Shown one piece after another: positions 24,183 to 31,309 of a stretch of 32,369 nucleotides of DNA. Numbering within the stretch: position 1 is the stretch's first letter; each line of letters opens with the position of its first letter. The stretch spans positions 1-32,369 of IMG/VR virus record IMGVR_UViG_3300040808_000493. One strand, given 5' to 3'. The translations under genes were made by a program, and so were the position numbers. Origin of the DNA: a virus. The notes under the pieces are model-generated. The model worked only from the letters and a program-made list of their open reading frames with translations. It was not told the origin of the DNA and ran no database searches.

Positions 24183-25268
24183 TTAGTTTTGAGCGGCTTT
24201 AATGTACTTTCCATATCGATCGTGGAACTCATCAAAACACTCAATTGCATCTGGATCAATTGGAAGACCGTATTGTGTAAGAGCAAGTTTAATACCCATA
24301 ACTACCAATTCAGTTTCAAAATTATCCATGCTAAAGCGTAAGAAATTGTTGACTTTATCGTCAAAGTTCTTATCTTTCTTAGCTTCTGCTTCTTGCAGTT
24401 CGTAGCAGAGAGACACTGTTAAGGAATACATAGCACTGATTTCTTTAGTATCCATCTCCTTAACCTTACCTGCAAGAATGTCAGTTGGGTTAGGCATCTG
24501 CGACGCAACTTTACGGTGCGCCATAAACTTGACAGCCAAACCTTCACCAACCGAGCCACTTACCAAATCAGTAAGTGTGTTTTCGTCTAAGTCATCTTCA
24601 AGTAGTTCAGAAACAAACGACCAAGAACGAGGCGTTGCAAAAGAACGTGAAGGTGATTTAGGATCGAAATCGTATAGGTCTTTTTTAGCAAACTGTAAGT
24701 AACCTACAACATCTTTATGAATTTTATTTTCAGTAGCCCACTGGAACCAGTCATCAAAATTAACAGCAAGTTCTAAGTGAACAAAACGATTAGCAAGCGG
24801 AGCAGGCATACGATATGTAACACCCTTGTCGCTCTCACGGTTACCAGCCGCTACAATCATTACATTGTCGGGCAGTTTATACTGACCTACTCGACGATTC
24901 AAAATCAACTGATACGCTGCCGCTTGTACAGCAGGTGCCGCTGAGTTCATTTCGTCAAAAAATACCACAATATTATCATACTGCGATGCAAACTCTTCGT
25001 CTGGAAGTTCGCTAGGCGCACCCCAAACCATTTTACCAATATTACTATCAAAATAAGGAATACCTTTAATATCGGTAGGTTCCCAAAGAGATAGTCGAAT
25101 GTCAATCAAATGACTGTTAGGTAACATATTGGTAATTTGTGAAACAATATCCGACTTACCAATGCCGGGAGGTCCCCAAAGAAAAATAGGACGCTTCTTG
25201 CTAATAGCATGTCGAATGCTTGCTTTTGCGCCGTTAGGACCAACTGTACGTGTTGCTGTAGCTTCCAT
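24183..25268 (-). CDS. MoxR-type AAA+ ATPase
   Basis: 361 residues. GPPGIGKS (32-39) is Walker A, VVFFDE (101-106) Walker B and VAAGNRE the sensor 1 region, all typical of MoxR-family AAA+ ATPases. AGGG lies before the ATG. It forms the usual ATPase half of a MoxR/VWA pair with the gene downstream. It would use ATP to remodel a target picked by the VWA protein. It has its own sigma70-type promoter (25317-25344) and a strong terminator, making a one-gene transcript with read-through possible. The target complex in a phage context is not known. Confidence 0.88.
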   Translation of the reverse strand: MEATATRTVGPNGAKASIRHAISKKRPIFLWGPPGIGKSDIVSQITNMLPNSHLIDIRLSLWEPTDIKGIPYFDSNIGKMVWGAPSELPDEEFASQYDNIVVFFDEMNSAAPAVQAAAYQLILNRRVGQYKLPDNVMIVAAGNRESDKGVTYRMPAPLANRFVHLELAVNFDDWFQWATENKIHKDVVGYLQFAKKDLYDFDPKSPSRSFATPRSWSFVSELLEDDLDENTLTDLVSGSVGEGLAVKFMAHRKVASQMPNPTDILAGKVKEMDTKEISAMYSLTVSLCYELQEAEAKKDKNFDDKVNNFLRFSMDNFETELVVMGIKLALTQYGLPIDPDAIECFDEFHDRYGKYIKAAQN

Positions 25269-25316
25269 AGTGTATTCCCTCTTGTGAATCAGTGCTTAAT
25301 TTCTAACTATGTATAC

Positions 25317-25344
25317 AGTATAGCATCATTGTATTAGATGTCAA
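25317..25344 (-). promoter_or_regulatory. Sigma70-type promoter for moxR-like gene
   Basis: Minus strand TTGACA (25344-25339), 16 bases, TATACT (25322-25317). It lies about 50 bases before the ATG. The -10 is part of TATACTGTATAC, a word shared with other promoters in this window. Confidence 0.75.
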
Positions 25345-25361
25345 CCATTTTTTTAAAAAAA

Positions 25362-25745
25362 TTACAAATTTTTTGATCTAGTCATGGCTTTTGTTAAGCC
25401 GTATTTGCGTAAGTCACCGCTAAAAAGAGTAAGTTCAACAGCCTTCTTTTCGTTGGTTACTATGATACTGCGGTTAGTTAAGTAGTATGGACAATCAATG
25501 AATTGATCTAAAAAAATAATAACTTGTGTAGTTAAAGGCATATCTTTAGGATATGGTACATCATAAGTTGCAAGTTCAATTTCTAATAAAACATCATAAC
25601 CTTCGTCAGTAAGACGTAAACCACCTGCACCTTTATTTCTAGTATTTTTCCACCAAAGTGGCATGTGTTCCTTTACGGACAACTCAGAAGAACTTTTACC
25701 TAATTGTTTTAAGAAAATCTTAGTATAGGTTTCTTTCCAGTTCAT
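25362..25745 (-). CDS. Small phage protein, function unknown
   Basis: 127 residues; the ATG overlaps the stop upstream (ATGA). It starts MNWKETYTKIFLKQLGKSSSE and has a mixed fold with WWKNTRNKGAGGLRLTDEGYDVL and later strands (QVIIFLDQFIDCPYYLTNRSIIVTNE). I remember similar proteins in T4-like marine phages without known function. It is the last gene of the set starting at 26032. The downstream gap (25269-25361) holds the moxR promoter. Confidence 0.74.
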   Translation of the reverse strand: MNWKETYTKIFLKQLGKSSSELSVKEHMPLWWKNTRNKGAGGLRLTDEGYDVLLEIELATYDVPYPKDMPLTTQVIIFLDQFIDCPYYLTNRSIIVTNEKKAVELTLFSGDLRKYGLTKAMTRSKNL

Positions 25746-26032
25746 TCTTCTGTTACTACCTCTCCTTGTGTAAGTCTTACTACAAGAAAGTCCTTACAGT
25801 CGAATAAATCGTTTAATTTTTTTGCAAGATTGTGTGCGTGACCAGGATTAGAAAAACTTGTTTTCTTATACTTTGGTCCAGGATAGTTTGTCAGTGAATT
25901 TGAACTTTTAAGATTAAAAGGTTTATCTTTGTAGAACACAGCCCAGATAGCATCTGCATCTAGTACTTGTTCTGATCTATAATTCTTTTTGTTAATGTGC
26001 TCTAATAGCACCGTTGGCTTTGGTCTGCTCAT
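25742..26032 (-). CDS. Small phage protein, function unknown
   Basis: 96 residues; AAGGA lies before the ATG at a longer than usual distance. Features are DADAIWAVFYKDKPFNLKS, a GPKYKKTSFSNPGHA segment and a final strand VVRLTQGEVV. The basic centre might contact nucleic acid. Function unknown. It is coupled to the gene downstream, and a late-promoter candidate lies in front. Confidence 0.74.
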   Translation of the reverse strand: MSRPKPTVLLEHINKKNYRSEQVLDADAIWAVFYKDKPFNLKSSNSLTNYPGPKYKKTSFSNPGHAHNLAKKLNDLFDCKDFLVVRLTQGEVVTEE

Positions 26033-26064
26033 AATATACGTAATCCTTTAATTAACTACGTATA

Positions 26065-26072
26065 TATTTATC
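26065..26072 (-). promoter_or_regulatory. Late-promoter candidate
   Basis: GATAAATA on the minus strand matches NATAAATA, 33 bases before the ATG at 26032, in the 64-base gap between genes. Confidence 0.42.
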
Positions 26073-26096
26073 TCTTTAAACAGTTATCTACGTGCT

Positions 26097-26312
26097 TTAT
26101 AATTTGATCGCAAGTAAAAGTAGAATAGCAATTAGAACAATATTTGTAAAAAAGATACCTATTGCTAGAATAGTATGGTACCATATCCATCTAGTCTTGT
26201 ATGCATTTTCAATAGATAAGACTTCGGGATCAACATCGTCTTTCATCATATCGATTACATATTTTGTTTCTTTTACCTCTTCTGGCTCCTTCCAAAAATT
26301 ATACCATGCCAT
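26097..26312 (-). CDS. Small membrane protein with one C-terminal helix
   Basis: 71 residues from the ATG at 26312 (GGAAT upstream), chosen because an earlier in-frame start would run into the preceding gene. Residues 1-40 are charged (WKEPEEVKETKY...), and 43-70 (IWYHTILAIGIFFTNIVLIAILLLLAIK) form one membrane span, giving a tail-anchored layout. It could act at the host inner membrane, for example in lysis timing or exclusion, but no specific family is recognised. Confidence 0.68.
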   Translation of the reverse strand: MAWYNFWKEPEEVKETKYVIDMMKDDVDPEVLSIENAYKTRWIWYHTILAIGIFFTNIVLIAILLLLAIKL

Positions 26313-26325
26313 AATAAATTCCGTT

Positions 26326-26580
26326 TTATTCGTCGCCCCAACTGGAGCCTCCGTCCATTTGGACTTCAATTATTTCTTCTTGTTTTTCTTTATTTGCTTG
26401 CTTAACAAGCTCTTCAAGTTGTCCGTGTAATCTTGACATTACTATACCAAGAGTAAACGCTAGATTCTTAGCAGTTCCAATTTCTAAACGTATTTCTTTT
26501 TGCCTAGAATTTTCTGCACTTTTTACTTGTTGGATAAACTGTTGTAAAGGTGCAGTGTTAAGATCATCGTTTGTTTGCAC
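26326..26580 (-). CDS. Small helical phage protein, function unknown
   Basis: 84 residues from a GTG start with AGGAG seven bases upstream; it overlaps the preceding gene by 17 bases. It is largely helical with a likely coiled coil (LHGQLEELVKQANKEKQEEIIE), ending in an acidic Gly-rich tail (GGSSWGDE). Function unknown. Confidence 0.72.
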   Translation of the reverse strand: MQTNDDLNTAPLQQFIQQVKSAENSRQKEIRLEIGTAKNLAFTLGIVMSRLHGQLEELVKQANKEKQEEIIEVQMDGGSSWGDE

Positions 26581-27031
26581 GGCTTAACTCCTGTCTCATT
26601 TCAAGTTCGGTATTCATAGGTCCTACAAACTCATAACGATCTAACGTAACTAGTTTAGGACAAAAACTTTTAACCCAACCTTTATCAAATTTAATAATAT
26701 AATAACCTGCACAATACAAACTTTTAGACTTTATACTTTTAGTAAACAGCGGCAGTTTACGTTTTACATCATACATTACGTTATAAGGTGATGTGCTAGT
26801 AGGATAGCCGTATACTTCTTTTTGTATTTCAGGTTTTGCACTTTTATCACGCTCGAAGATTGTTTTTCCGAGCTGCTTTTCTAAATCCTTTTTATTGTCA
26901 TAAAATGTAATTGCTTCACCTGTAGACAACATAAAGCGATCGTCGTTCATGGATATTGTACCAACACGTTCTCCGTTGTTTTCAACAATCCAAAATTTAT
27001 TTTTTAATATTGTTTTTGCTTTAATGCTCAT
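26564..27031 (-). CDS. Phage protein, function unknown, next to the rnh-type nuclease
   Basis: 155 residues; the ATG overlaps the nuclease stop (ATGA). A beta-rich N-terminus (FWIVENNGERVGTISMNDDRFML) is followed by YGYPTSTSPYNVMYDVKRK and a cysteine-bearing core SLYCAGYYIIKF... WVKSFCPKLVTL. The same pattern is, as I recall, frequent beside rnh in T4-like marine phages, hinting at a replication-linked job. No enzymatic motif seen. Confidence 0.76.
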   Translation of the reverse strand: MSIKAKTILKNKFWIVENNGERVGTISMNDDRFMLSTGEAITFYDNKKDLEKQLGKTIFERDKSAKPEIQKEVYGYPTSTSPYNVMYDVKRKLPLFTKSIKSKSLYCAGYYIIKFDKGWVKSFCPKLVTLDRYEFVGPMNTELEMRQELSRANKR

Positions 27032-28011
27032 TTAGGATACCTCGCTTGTAAAGGTTGTGCATACTGTGCGGCATTGTCTGCAATACGTTGCATGTCCCAT
27101 TTAGCACAAAACTTCATTAAACGCATACCAACCTGAGAAATATCTTTAGGTTCAACACTTGAAATAGTATTGTTAATTATTTCTCTAATTTCAGCAGGTT
27201 GTGCTGACAAATCACAAAGAGTAACATTACGAGTATAGTCGTCTAGCACTCGATGTTCTACACCTTCATGATCAGTCCAACGCTGTAACATCATGTTATT
27301 CCAATTAAAGCCTTTATTGTCTTTATCTTCAAATGCTTCTATAAGACCAACCTTGTTTTTTGTACCTTTTTTACGTACACCTGGATATGCACTGAATACA
27401 TTATCACTAGTGTCACCACGCATACATTTTTCAAATAGCATAAATTCAGGATTAGGTGCAGGTTTTACTTCTTTAGTTTTTTTATCTACAACAGGCTTGC
27501 CTTTGTCATCAAAGTAGCCTTCGTGTGTAATAGTTGTATTAGATACACCATTGTACTGTCTAACATTAGGAGCAATAAGTTGTGCAAAGTCACCGTCTGT
27601 GCTGATAATAACATGATTGTCATTAGGATGTGCCTGCACCCAGCCTGCAATCAAATCATCTGCTTCTAGTTGCGGATGACGCATCATTGTACAGTTAGTC
27701 TTAGAGCCAATAAAGTCTTTAAACTCGTCAAAGATCTCCCAAAACACAGTATCTTCTTCTTGCTGTGTAGGAGTCATTGCATCACGAGTTTCTTGTCGAT
27801 TGCGCTTGTATGGCTCATAATAGTCCTTGCGCCAACTACGACCTTCTAAACAAAACACAACATGATCTGCACTAAAGTCAGTCCATGCCTTTTTAACACT
27901 GTTTAGTGTGATATGTAGTGCCATACCAACTTTAGTATCAATGTCACCACGTACTACGTGACGAGCTCTAAAGAAAGTGTTAGCAGTGTCTACTAGAATA
28001 TAAGTGCTCAT
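27028..28011 (-). CDS. rnh: 5'-3' exonuclease / RNase H of T4 rnh type (FEN family)
   Basis: 327 residues. The N-terminal ILVDTANTFFRA (Asp8), the EADDLIAGW segment, STDGDFAQL and RGDTSDN are the acidic metal-binding clusters of the FEN/PIN-like nucleases such as T4 RNase H, which removes RNA primers during lagging-strand synthesis. Length is close to that of the T4 enzyme. GAGGA lies before the ATG. It has its own sigma70-type promoter, in keeping with early expression. Its stop overlaps the following gene. Confidence 0.88.
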   Translation of the reverse strand: MSTYILVDTANTFFRARHVVRGDIDTKVGMALHITLNSVKKAWTDFSADHVVFCLEGRSWRKDYYEPYKRNRQETRDAMTPTQQEEDTVFWEIFDEFKDFIGSKTNCTMMRHPQLEADDLIAGWVQAHPNDNHVIISTDGDFAQLIAPNVRQYNGVSNTTITHEGYFDDKGKPVVDKKTKEVKPAPNPEFMLFEKCMRGDTSDNVFSAYPGVRKKGTKNKVGLIEAFEDKDNKGFNWNNMMLQRWTDHEGVEHRVLDDYTRNVTLCDLSAQPAEIREIINNTISSVEPKDISQVGMRLMKFCAKWDMQRIADNAAQYAQPLQARYPK

Positions 28012-28044
28012 TTGTCCTCACATACATAAGTCATCATATAAACA

Positions 28045-28073
28045 AGTATACTGTCTATGTTGACTTTTGTCAA
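28045..28073 (-). promoter_or_regulatory. Sigma70-type promoter for the rnh-type nuclease
   Basis: Minus strand TTGACA (28073-28068), 17 bases, TATACT (28050-28045). The -35 lies in a perfect inverted repeat, TTGAC-4-GTCAA (28060-28073). The start would be about 28 bases before the ATG at 28011. Confidence 0.75.
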
Positions 28074-28112
28074 GTTTAAATACAGGAATGTAACCAAATA
28101 GTTTTTTTAGTA

Positions 28113-28517
28113 TCATGATACTGAACTTTTGTTTTTATCAATTGGTACAACATTAATATATCCTGCACCTCTGTCAGTATCTAATCCTTCTTCGCCTAGC
28201 ATATTATAAACAATATCACGGAACCAACGATCTACAATTTCTTCTTCTGCATCGTTTTCAATTCCGTATCCTGCTTCAATTAACTGTGCGATAAAATACT
28301 TATTCCAGTCCATTTCAAAGAATCCGTTTCGAACGTTATCTTCATTTACTTTAACATCAAGTACACTTACCCAAGGCTCTTTGCGTCTTGTAGCATACTC
28401 TTTTGGATTCTTCTTTTTAAGAAGTTCCATTTCTTCTTCTTCAACACGGGCTTTTTCTTCAGCAATTCGCTGTTCTTCTTTATCTAATCCTGTTAGTTTT
28501 TTAAAGAACTCTTTCAT
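28113..28517 (-). CDS. Small phage protein, function unknown
   Basis: 134 residues; the GGAGGCAGG context serves as ribosome site. It starts with a charged helix (DKEEQRIAEEKARVEEEEMELL), then EPWVSVLDVKVNEDNVRNGFFEMDWNKYF and a helix (EEIVDRWFRDIVYNML). Similar proteins occur in T4-like cyanophages with no known role. It may have a partner in the tiny ORF immediately upstream. Confidence 0.74.
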   Translation of the reverse strand: MKEFFKKLTGLDKEEQRIAEEKARVEEEEMELLKKKNPKEYATRRKEPWVSVLDVKVNEDNVRNGFFEMDWNKYFIAQLIEAGYGIENDAEEEIVDRWFRDIVYNMLGEEGLDTDRGAGYINVVPIDKNKSSVS

Positions 28518-28633
28518 AGTCCTGCCTCCCTAGCTCTTGTTTCTAAAGTATCAACAACGCGAGCTTGTTTAGATTTATTTTCTTGTCTTTCGAAGTCATC
28601 TGGATCGAAAGCATTTTCAAGTCCCCCATGCAT
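28514..28633 (-). CDS. Tiny ORF between queE and the next gene
   Basis: 39 residues beginning MHGGLENAFDPDDFERQ and ending TLETRAREAGL. It overlaps the queE end by 17 bases and shares ATGA with the next start, an arrangement seen throughout this region. GGA lies six bases before the ATG. A longer open frame continues upstream but only as a shadow of queE. It is plausibly real but short. Confidence 0.45.
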   Translation of the reverse strand: MHGGLENAFDPDDFERQENKSKQARVVDTLETRAREAGL

Positions 28634-29513
28634 TTCCGAATAAGGAGATGTGGAGTCTTGGAGTGAAACGCCACCCTTTTTCCATGCATAGTTCTGCGAC
28701 TTCTTGAACGTTGAGATTGTATTCTTCACTGCGTCCGCCCAACGGCATACAATAAACCGGACATTGAATCCCGGTACTTCTGTAAGCGTCCACAGCCCTG
28801 CCAACTTCTTCAACGTCAGTTGCATCAGCGACAACAAACTTAAGATAAATGTCACTACCATTAATGCCGAAATACTCACTAGCAATGTCAGGCTTAATAG
28901 CAGTATCCCAAGGTTCTCCGCTAACTGAAAGTTTTGGGGAACAACTCCAAGTGACTTCAAATCTGTCTTGATTGTTAAGATAATCTTTAAAGTCTTCTCG
29001 TAACTTTTGAGTAGTATTTGTTTCAAATGTAACATTTTTTAAATCCTGCATCTTAGGATGCTCAAATAAATCGATGTAGAGTTTTTGCCAACCTAGCAAA
29101 GGCTCTCCACCTGTTAGTATTAAGTGAACATCTTGACCATTGTCCATTGTCCACTTGCCTTCTGGTGTAAGACTTAGTAAGTGTTCAACTACTTCATCTA
29201 CAGTTTTATCCATCATAAACTTTTTAAATTCAGGATAGATACTTGCATAAGTATCACAACCTGTATGTATGATAGGTAAATCGTCAAATTTTTCAACAGT
29301 ATTGATTATGTTACTGTCAAGTAAATCTTTTACTTCAGGATTGTGTTTGATACCTTGCTTTTGTTTTTCATCACGCATAGGCTCATCACGACCTAAACCA
29401 AAGTTCATGCAACGAAAGTTACAACCAAATGTTCTTAAGAACACACTAGGGACTCCAACAAACTTGCCTTCGCCCTGTACACTATAAAATGCTTCTGAAT
29501 AACGTAACTTCAT
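28617..29513 (-). CDS. queE: QueE, 7-carboxy-7-deazaguanine synthase (phage type)
   Basis: 298 residues from the ATG at 29513, just after the folE stop; a longer start at 29591 lies inside folE. This radical-SAM enzyme turns carboxy-tetrahydropterin into 7-carboxy-7-deazaguanine. AFYSVQGEGKFVG at the start and LTGGEPLLG are diagnostic. The cluster cysteines are unusual: Cys-x3-Cys in FGCNFRC is followed by about 50 inserted residues before GCDTYAS, which normally follows after two residues. The insertion seems to be a real feature, as the third-Cys context CDTYA is intact. With folE it makes a two-gene pterin/deazaguanine unit; queC, queD and a DNA-inserting enzyme are not in the window. Confidence 0.87.
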   Translation of the reverse strand: MKLRYSEAFYSVQGEGKFVGVPSVFLRTFGCNFRCMNFGLGRDEPMRDEKQKQGIKHNPEVKDLLDSNIINTVEKFDDLPIIHTGCDTYASIYPEFKKFMMDKTVDEVVEHLLSLTPEGKWTMDNGQDVHLILTGGEPLLGWQKLYIDLFEHPKMQDLKNVTFETNTTQKLREDFKDYLNNQDRFEVTWSCSPKLSVSGEPWDTAIKPDIASEYFGINGSDIYLKFVVADATDVEEVGRAVDAYRSTGIQCPVYCMPLGGRSEEYNLNVQEVAELCMEKGWRFTPRLHISLFGNAWGT

Positions 29514-29514
29514 C

Positions 29515-30198
29515 TTAACACGCAAATTCCTGTTGTAATTTAATATTATCCATAAATTCTTTTTTAGTACCCGGATCAATCTTAAATGCACCTTTTAGCA
29601 CAGTTGTCTGTGTAAGACTACTATGCGCCATAATGCCTCGATTTTCACAACAACCATGTGTTGCTTGAATATATACACCTAAGTGATCTGCACCGGTTGC
29701 TCGTTGAATTTCACGTGCAATATCATTTGCAAGTTCTTCTTGTAGTGTGCCACGTCTAGCACACCATTGTGCAATACGAGTATACTTTGAAAGACCAATT
29801 AGTTTAGGACCTGCAATAATACCAATATATGCTACACCCGATACTGGTTGGTGATGATGTGAACACATACTTTTTAGTTCACTTCGAACTACAAGCATAC
29901 CTTCATAGCGTTCATCTGAATCATTTGGAAATGCTGTTGCACTTGGAATAGGGTCATAACGTCCTGCCATAATTTCATTAAAATACATTTTAGCAAGACG
30001 TTTTGCTGTACCTTTTGAATTAGGATCGTTATGTCGATCAATTAGCAATGTATCAAGAACTGTTTCAAATGCTGTTGTTGCTTCTTCAATTAGTTCTTCT
30101 TTATCACCTTTTTGTAGGACTTCTGAAATATTGTCGCCAGCCCAGTAACGAATTTTTGCGTCTTCGAGACGTGCCTTAATTTGTTTGCTCTTACTCAT
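29515..30198 (-). CDS. folE: GTP cyclohydrolase I
   Basis: 227 residues. CSHHHQP (112-118) and the later THGCCENRG segment supply the zinc Cys/His/Cys ligands, and GLSKYTRIAQWCARR the conserved core. It makes dihydroneopterin triphosphate from GTP, the first step to folate or 7-deazaguanine. Next to queE, the deazaguanine route is the likelier one, perhaps for modifying phage DNA or tRNA. GGAG lies before the ATG. Expression is driven by a strong sigma70-type promoter with a possible operator. Confidence 0.93.
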   Translation of the reverse strand: MSKSKQIKARLEDAKIRYWAGDNISEVLQKGDKEELIEEATTAFETVLDTLLIDRHNDPNSKGTAKRLAKMYFNEIMAGRYDPIPSATAFPNDSDERYEGMLVVRSELKSMCSHHHQPVSGVAYIGIIAGPKLIGLSKYTRIAQWCARRGTLQEELANDIAREIQRATGADHLGVYIQATHGCCENRGIMAHSSLTQTTVLKGAFKIDPGTKKEFMDNIKLQQEFAC

Positions 30199-30230
30199 TT
30201 TTATCTCCGATGTTTAGGCAGTGGATTGCC

Positions 30231-30268
30231 GTGTATACTGTAAGCAATTCATTATATACAGTATACAC
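30231..30268. promoter_or_regulatory. Perfect 12-bp inverted repeat, operator candidate at the folE promoter
   Basis: GTGTATACTGTA (30231-30242) and TACAGTATACAC (30257-30268) are perfect inverted copies 14 bases apart. The second copy contains the -10 of the folE promoter and the first lies just past the likely start, suggesting a dimeric repressor site or a leader hairpin. Confidence 0.5.
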
Positions 30269-30288
30269 TTATTTAGGTTTTTTGTCAA
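30260..30288 (-). promoter_or_regulatory. Sigma70-type promoter for folE-queE
   Basis: Minus strand TTGACA (30288-30283), 17 bases, TATACT (30265-30260). The leader to the folE ATG is about 55 bases. Confidence 0.8.
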
Positions 30289-30290
30289 CC

Positions 30291-30449
30291 TTAAAGTTGT
30301 TTTCTTGCTGCTTTTTTGCGGGCTTCTTCTTTCTCCCACTGTTGGCGGTTTGTCCATTCAACTTTTTTCTTTTGATATTCTTCTTCGCTTAATGAATGCC
30401 AACCAATGCATTTACCAGTTGGCGATCTTTTACAGCCACATAAAGCCAT
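30291..30449 (-). CDS. 52-residue CDGSH-like Cys/His protein
   Basis: A short gene missed by a 60-residue cutoff, from the ATG at 30449 with AGGAGA (30455-30460) six bases upstream. It begins MALCGCKRSPTGKCIGWH: Cys4-x-Cys6-x7-Cys14-x3-His18, close to the CDGSH iron-sulfur motif (C-x-C-x8-C-x3-H) but one residue shorter. The rest is a charged helix rich in Lys, Glu, Gln and Trp. It probably binds a metal or a [2Fe-2S] cluster; a zinc knuckle is an alternative. Its downstream neighbour is folE, whose promoter lies immediately after its stop. Confidence 0.72.
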   Translation of the reverse strand: MALCGCKRSPTGKCIGWHSLSEEEYQKKKVEWTNRQQWEKEEARKKAARKQL

Positions 30450-30461
30450 GATGTTCTCCTA

Positions 30462-30668
30462 TTAACTAAAATATTTGTCTAGCATTTCTAGACGATCATT
30501 GGCCGCAGCCATAGAATCCAATTCTTTTTGAATTGTTTCAATGATATCAGAATGTTCACCAATACCGACAACTTTTTGCATATACACTTCGATATTAGTT
30601 TTGTGCAATTCAATCTCCGCCTCTGCGTGTTTCCTTGCTGCTCCGATCATTTGTTCTCTCAAATCCAT
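30462..30668 (-). CDS. Small helical phage protein, function unknown
   Basis: 68 residues from the ATG at 30668, where AAGGAAAGGAAA gives a good ribosome site; a longer start at 30746 lies inside the HIT gene. It begins MDLREQMIGAARKHAEAEIELH and is helical throughout, with GIGEHSDIIETIQKELD in the middle and NDRLEMLDKYF at the end. As I recall, such proteins are widespread in T4-like marine phages. Function unknown. Confidence 0.76.
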   Translation of the reverse strand: MDLREQMIGAARKHAEAEIELHKTNIEVYMQKVVGIGEHSDIIETIQKELDSMAAANDRLEMLDKYFS

Positions 30669-30678
30669 TTTCCTTTCC

Positions 30679-31050
30679 TTAGTATTTTTGTTTAGATGGA
30701 ATGACGCCCCTAACGCCGCCTTTCGGATCTTCCATATCTCCATCACGACGGAAGATTAAATGTACATGGGGATACATGCATGTCTGTCCGGCACTTACTC
30801 CCATATTTATGCCTATATTGTACCCGTCAACATTGTTATCGGCTTCTATATTTTGTTGACCCATAGCAAGTGCAAATTTAAAACATTTAAGTATTTCGTC
30901 TTGTGTTGCTTCTTTTGGAACTACAAGTGTATGACCTTCTGTTACAGGGTAGATATCTTCATAAACAACAAAGTCACGAGTGTCTAACATAACATTAGTC
31001 CAAGGCGCACGACCTTCTTCTTGGGCTTTATCTAATGTATCAGTAGTCAT
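30679..31050 (-). CDS. HIT-family protein with variant triad
   Basis: 123 residues from the ATG at 31050 (overlapping the preceding gene by 11 bases); ATG at 31059 or TTG at 31083 are alternatives. The C-terminal motif YPHVHLIFRRDGD has His95 and His97, but the first His of the HxHxH triad is Tyr93. The surrounding VVYEDIYPVTEGHTLVVPK and GVRGVIPSKQKY match HIT nucleotide hydrolase/transferases. Substrates of such proteins are dinucleoside polyphosphates or nucleotidylated adducts. Activity with the variant triad is uncertain. Confidence 0.8.
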   Translation of the reverse strand: MTTDTLDKAQEEGRAPWTNVMLDTRDFVVYEDIYPVTEGHTLVVPKEATQDEILKCFKFALAMGQQNIEADNNVDGYNIGINMGVSAGQTCMYPHVHLIFRRDGDMEDPKGGVRGVIPSKQKY

Positions 31051-31309
31051 AATCTGCATCGTCTTCAAAGTCTCCCATTTCAACTTTTGATGCTTCCCAT
31101 AATTCTAATACAGTTCTTAGTCCATATTGCATAACGGAAAACTCGTTTAATTCTTCTTGAAATTTTCGAACTTCGTCAATTTGTTCTTTTGATAGATCGT
31201 CAATTAAATCAACACCATAAAACTCACAAATATATTCTTCACAACTACGAAGAATATCGTCTTCAATATTAGTTTCCCATTTATGAATTCGATCCCAATT
31301 AAATGACAT
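31040..31309 (-). CDS. Small acidic phage protein, function unknown
   Basis: 89 residues; AGAGGTAAAATA precedes the ATG, which shares a base with the upstream stop. Features are an N-terminal WDRIHKWETNIEDDILRSCEEYICEFYG, an acidic middle and a run of acidic and aromatic residues at the end (GDFEDDADYDY). No motif known to me. Confidence 0.72.
   Translation of the reverse strand: MSFNWDRIHKWETNIEDDILRSCEEYICEFYGVDLIDDLSKEQIDEVRKFQEELNEFSVMQYGLRTVLELWEASKVEMGDFEDDADYDY

Noticed and set aside
28110-28123. 14-bp palindrome AGTATCATGATACT
   Set aside because: The minus strand is followed by A rather than T, so it is not a terminator for the gene ending there; possibly chance.
28634-29035. Upstream part of a long minus-strand open frame ending at 28514
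   Set aside because: It runs antiphase through queE, whose motifs are clear; only the last 39 codons lie beyond it and are kept as a tiny gene.
30210-30451. Plus-strand open frames over the folE promoter
   Set aside because: Antisense to the promoter and the 52-residue gene, hydrophobic shadow translation and no ribosome site.
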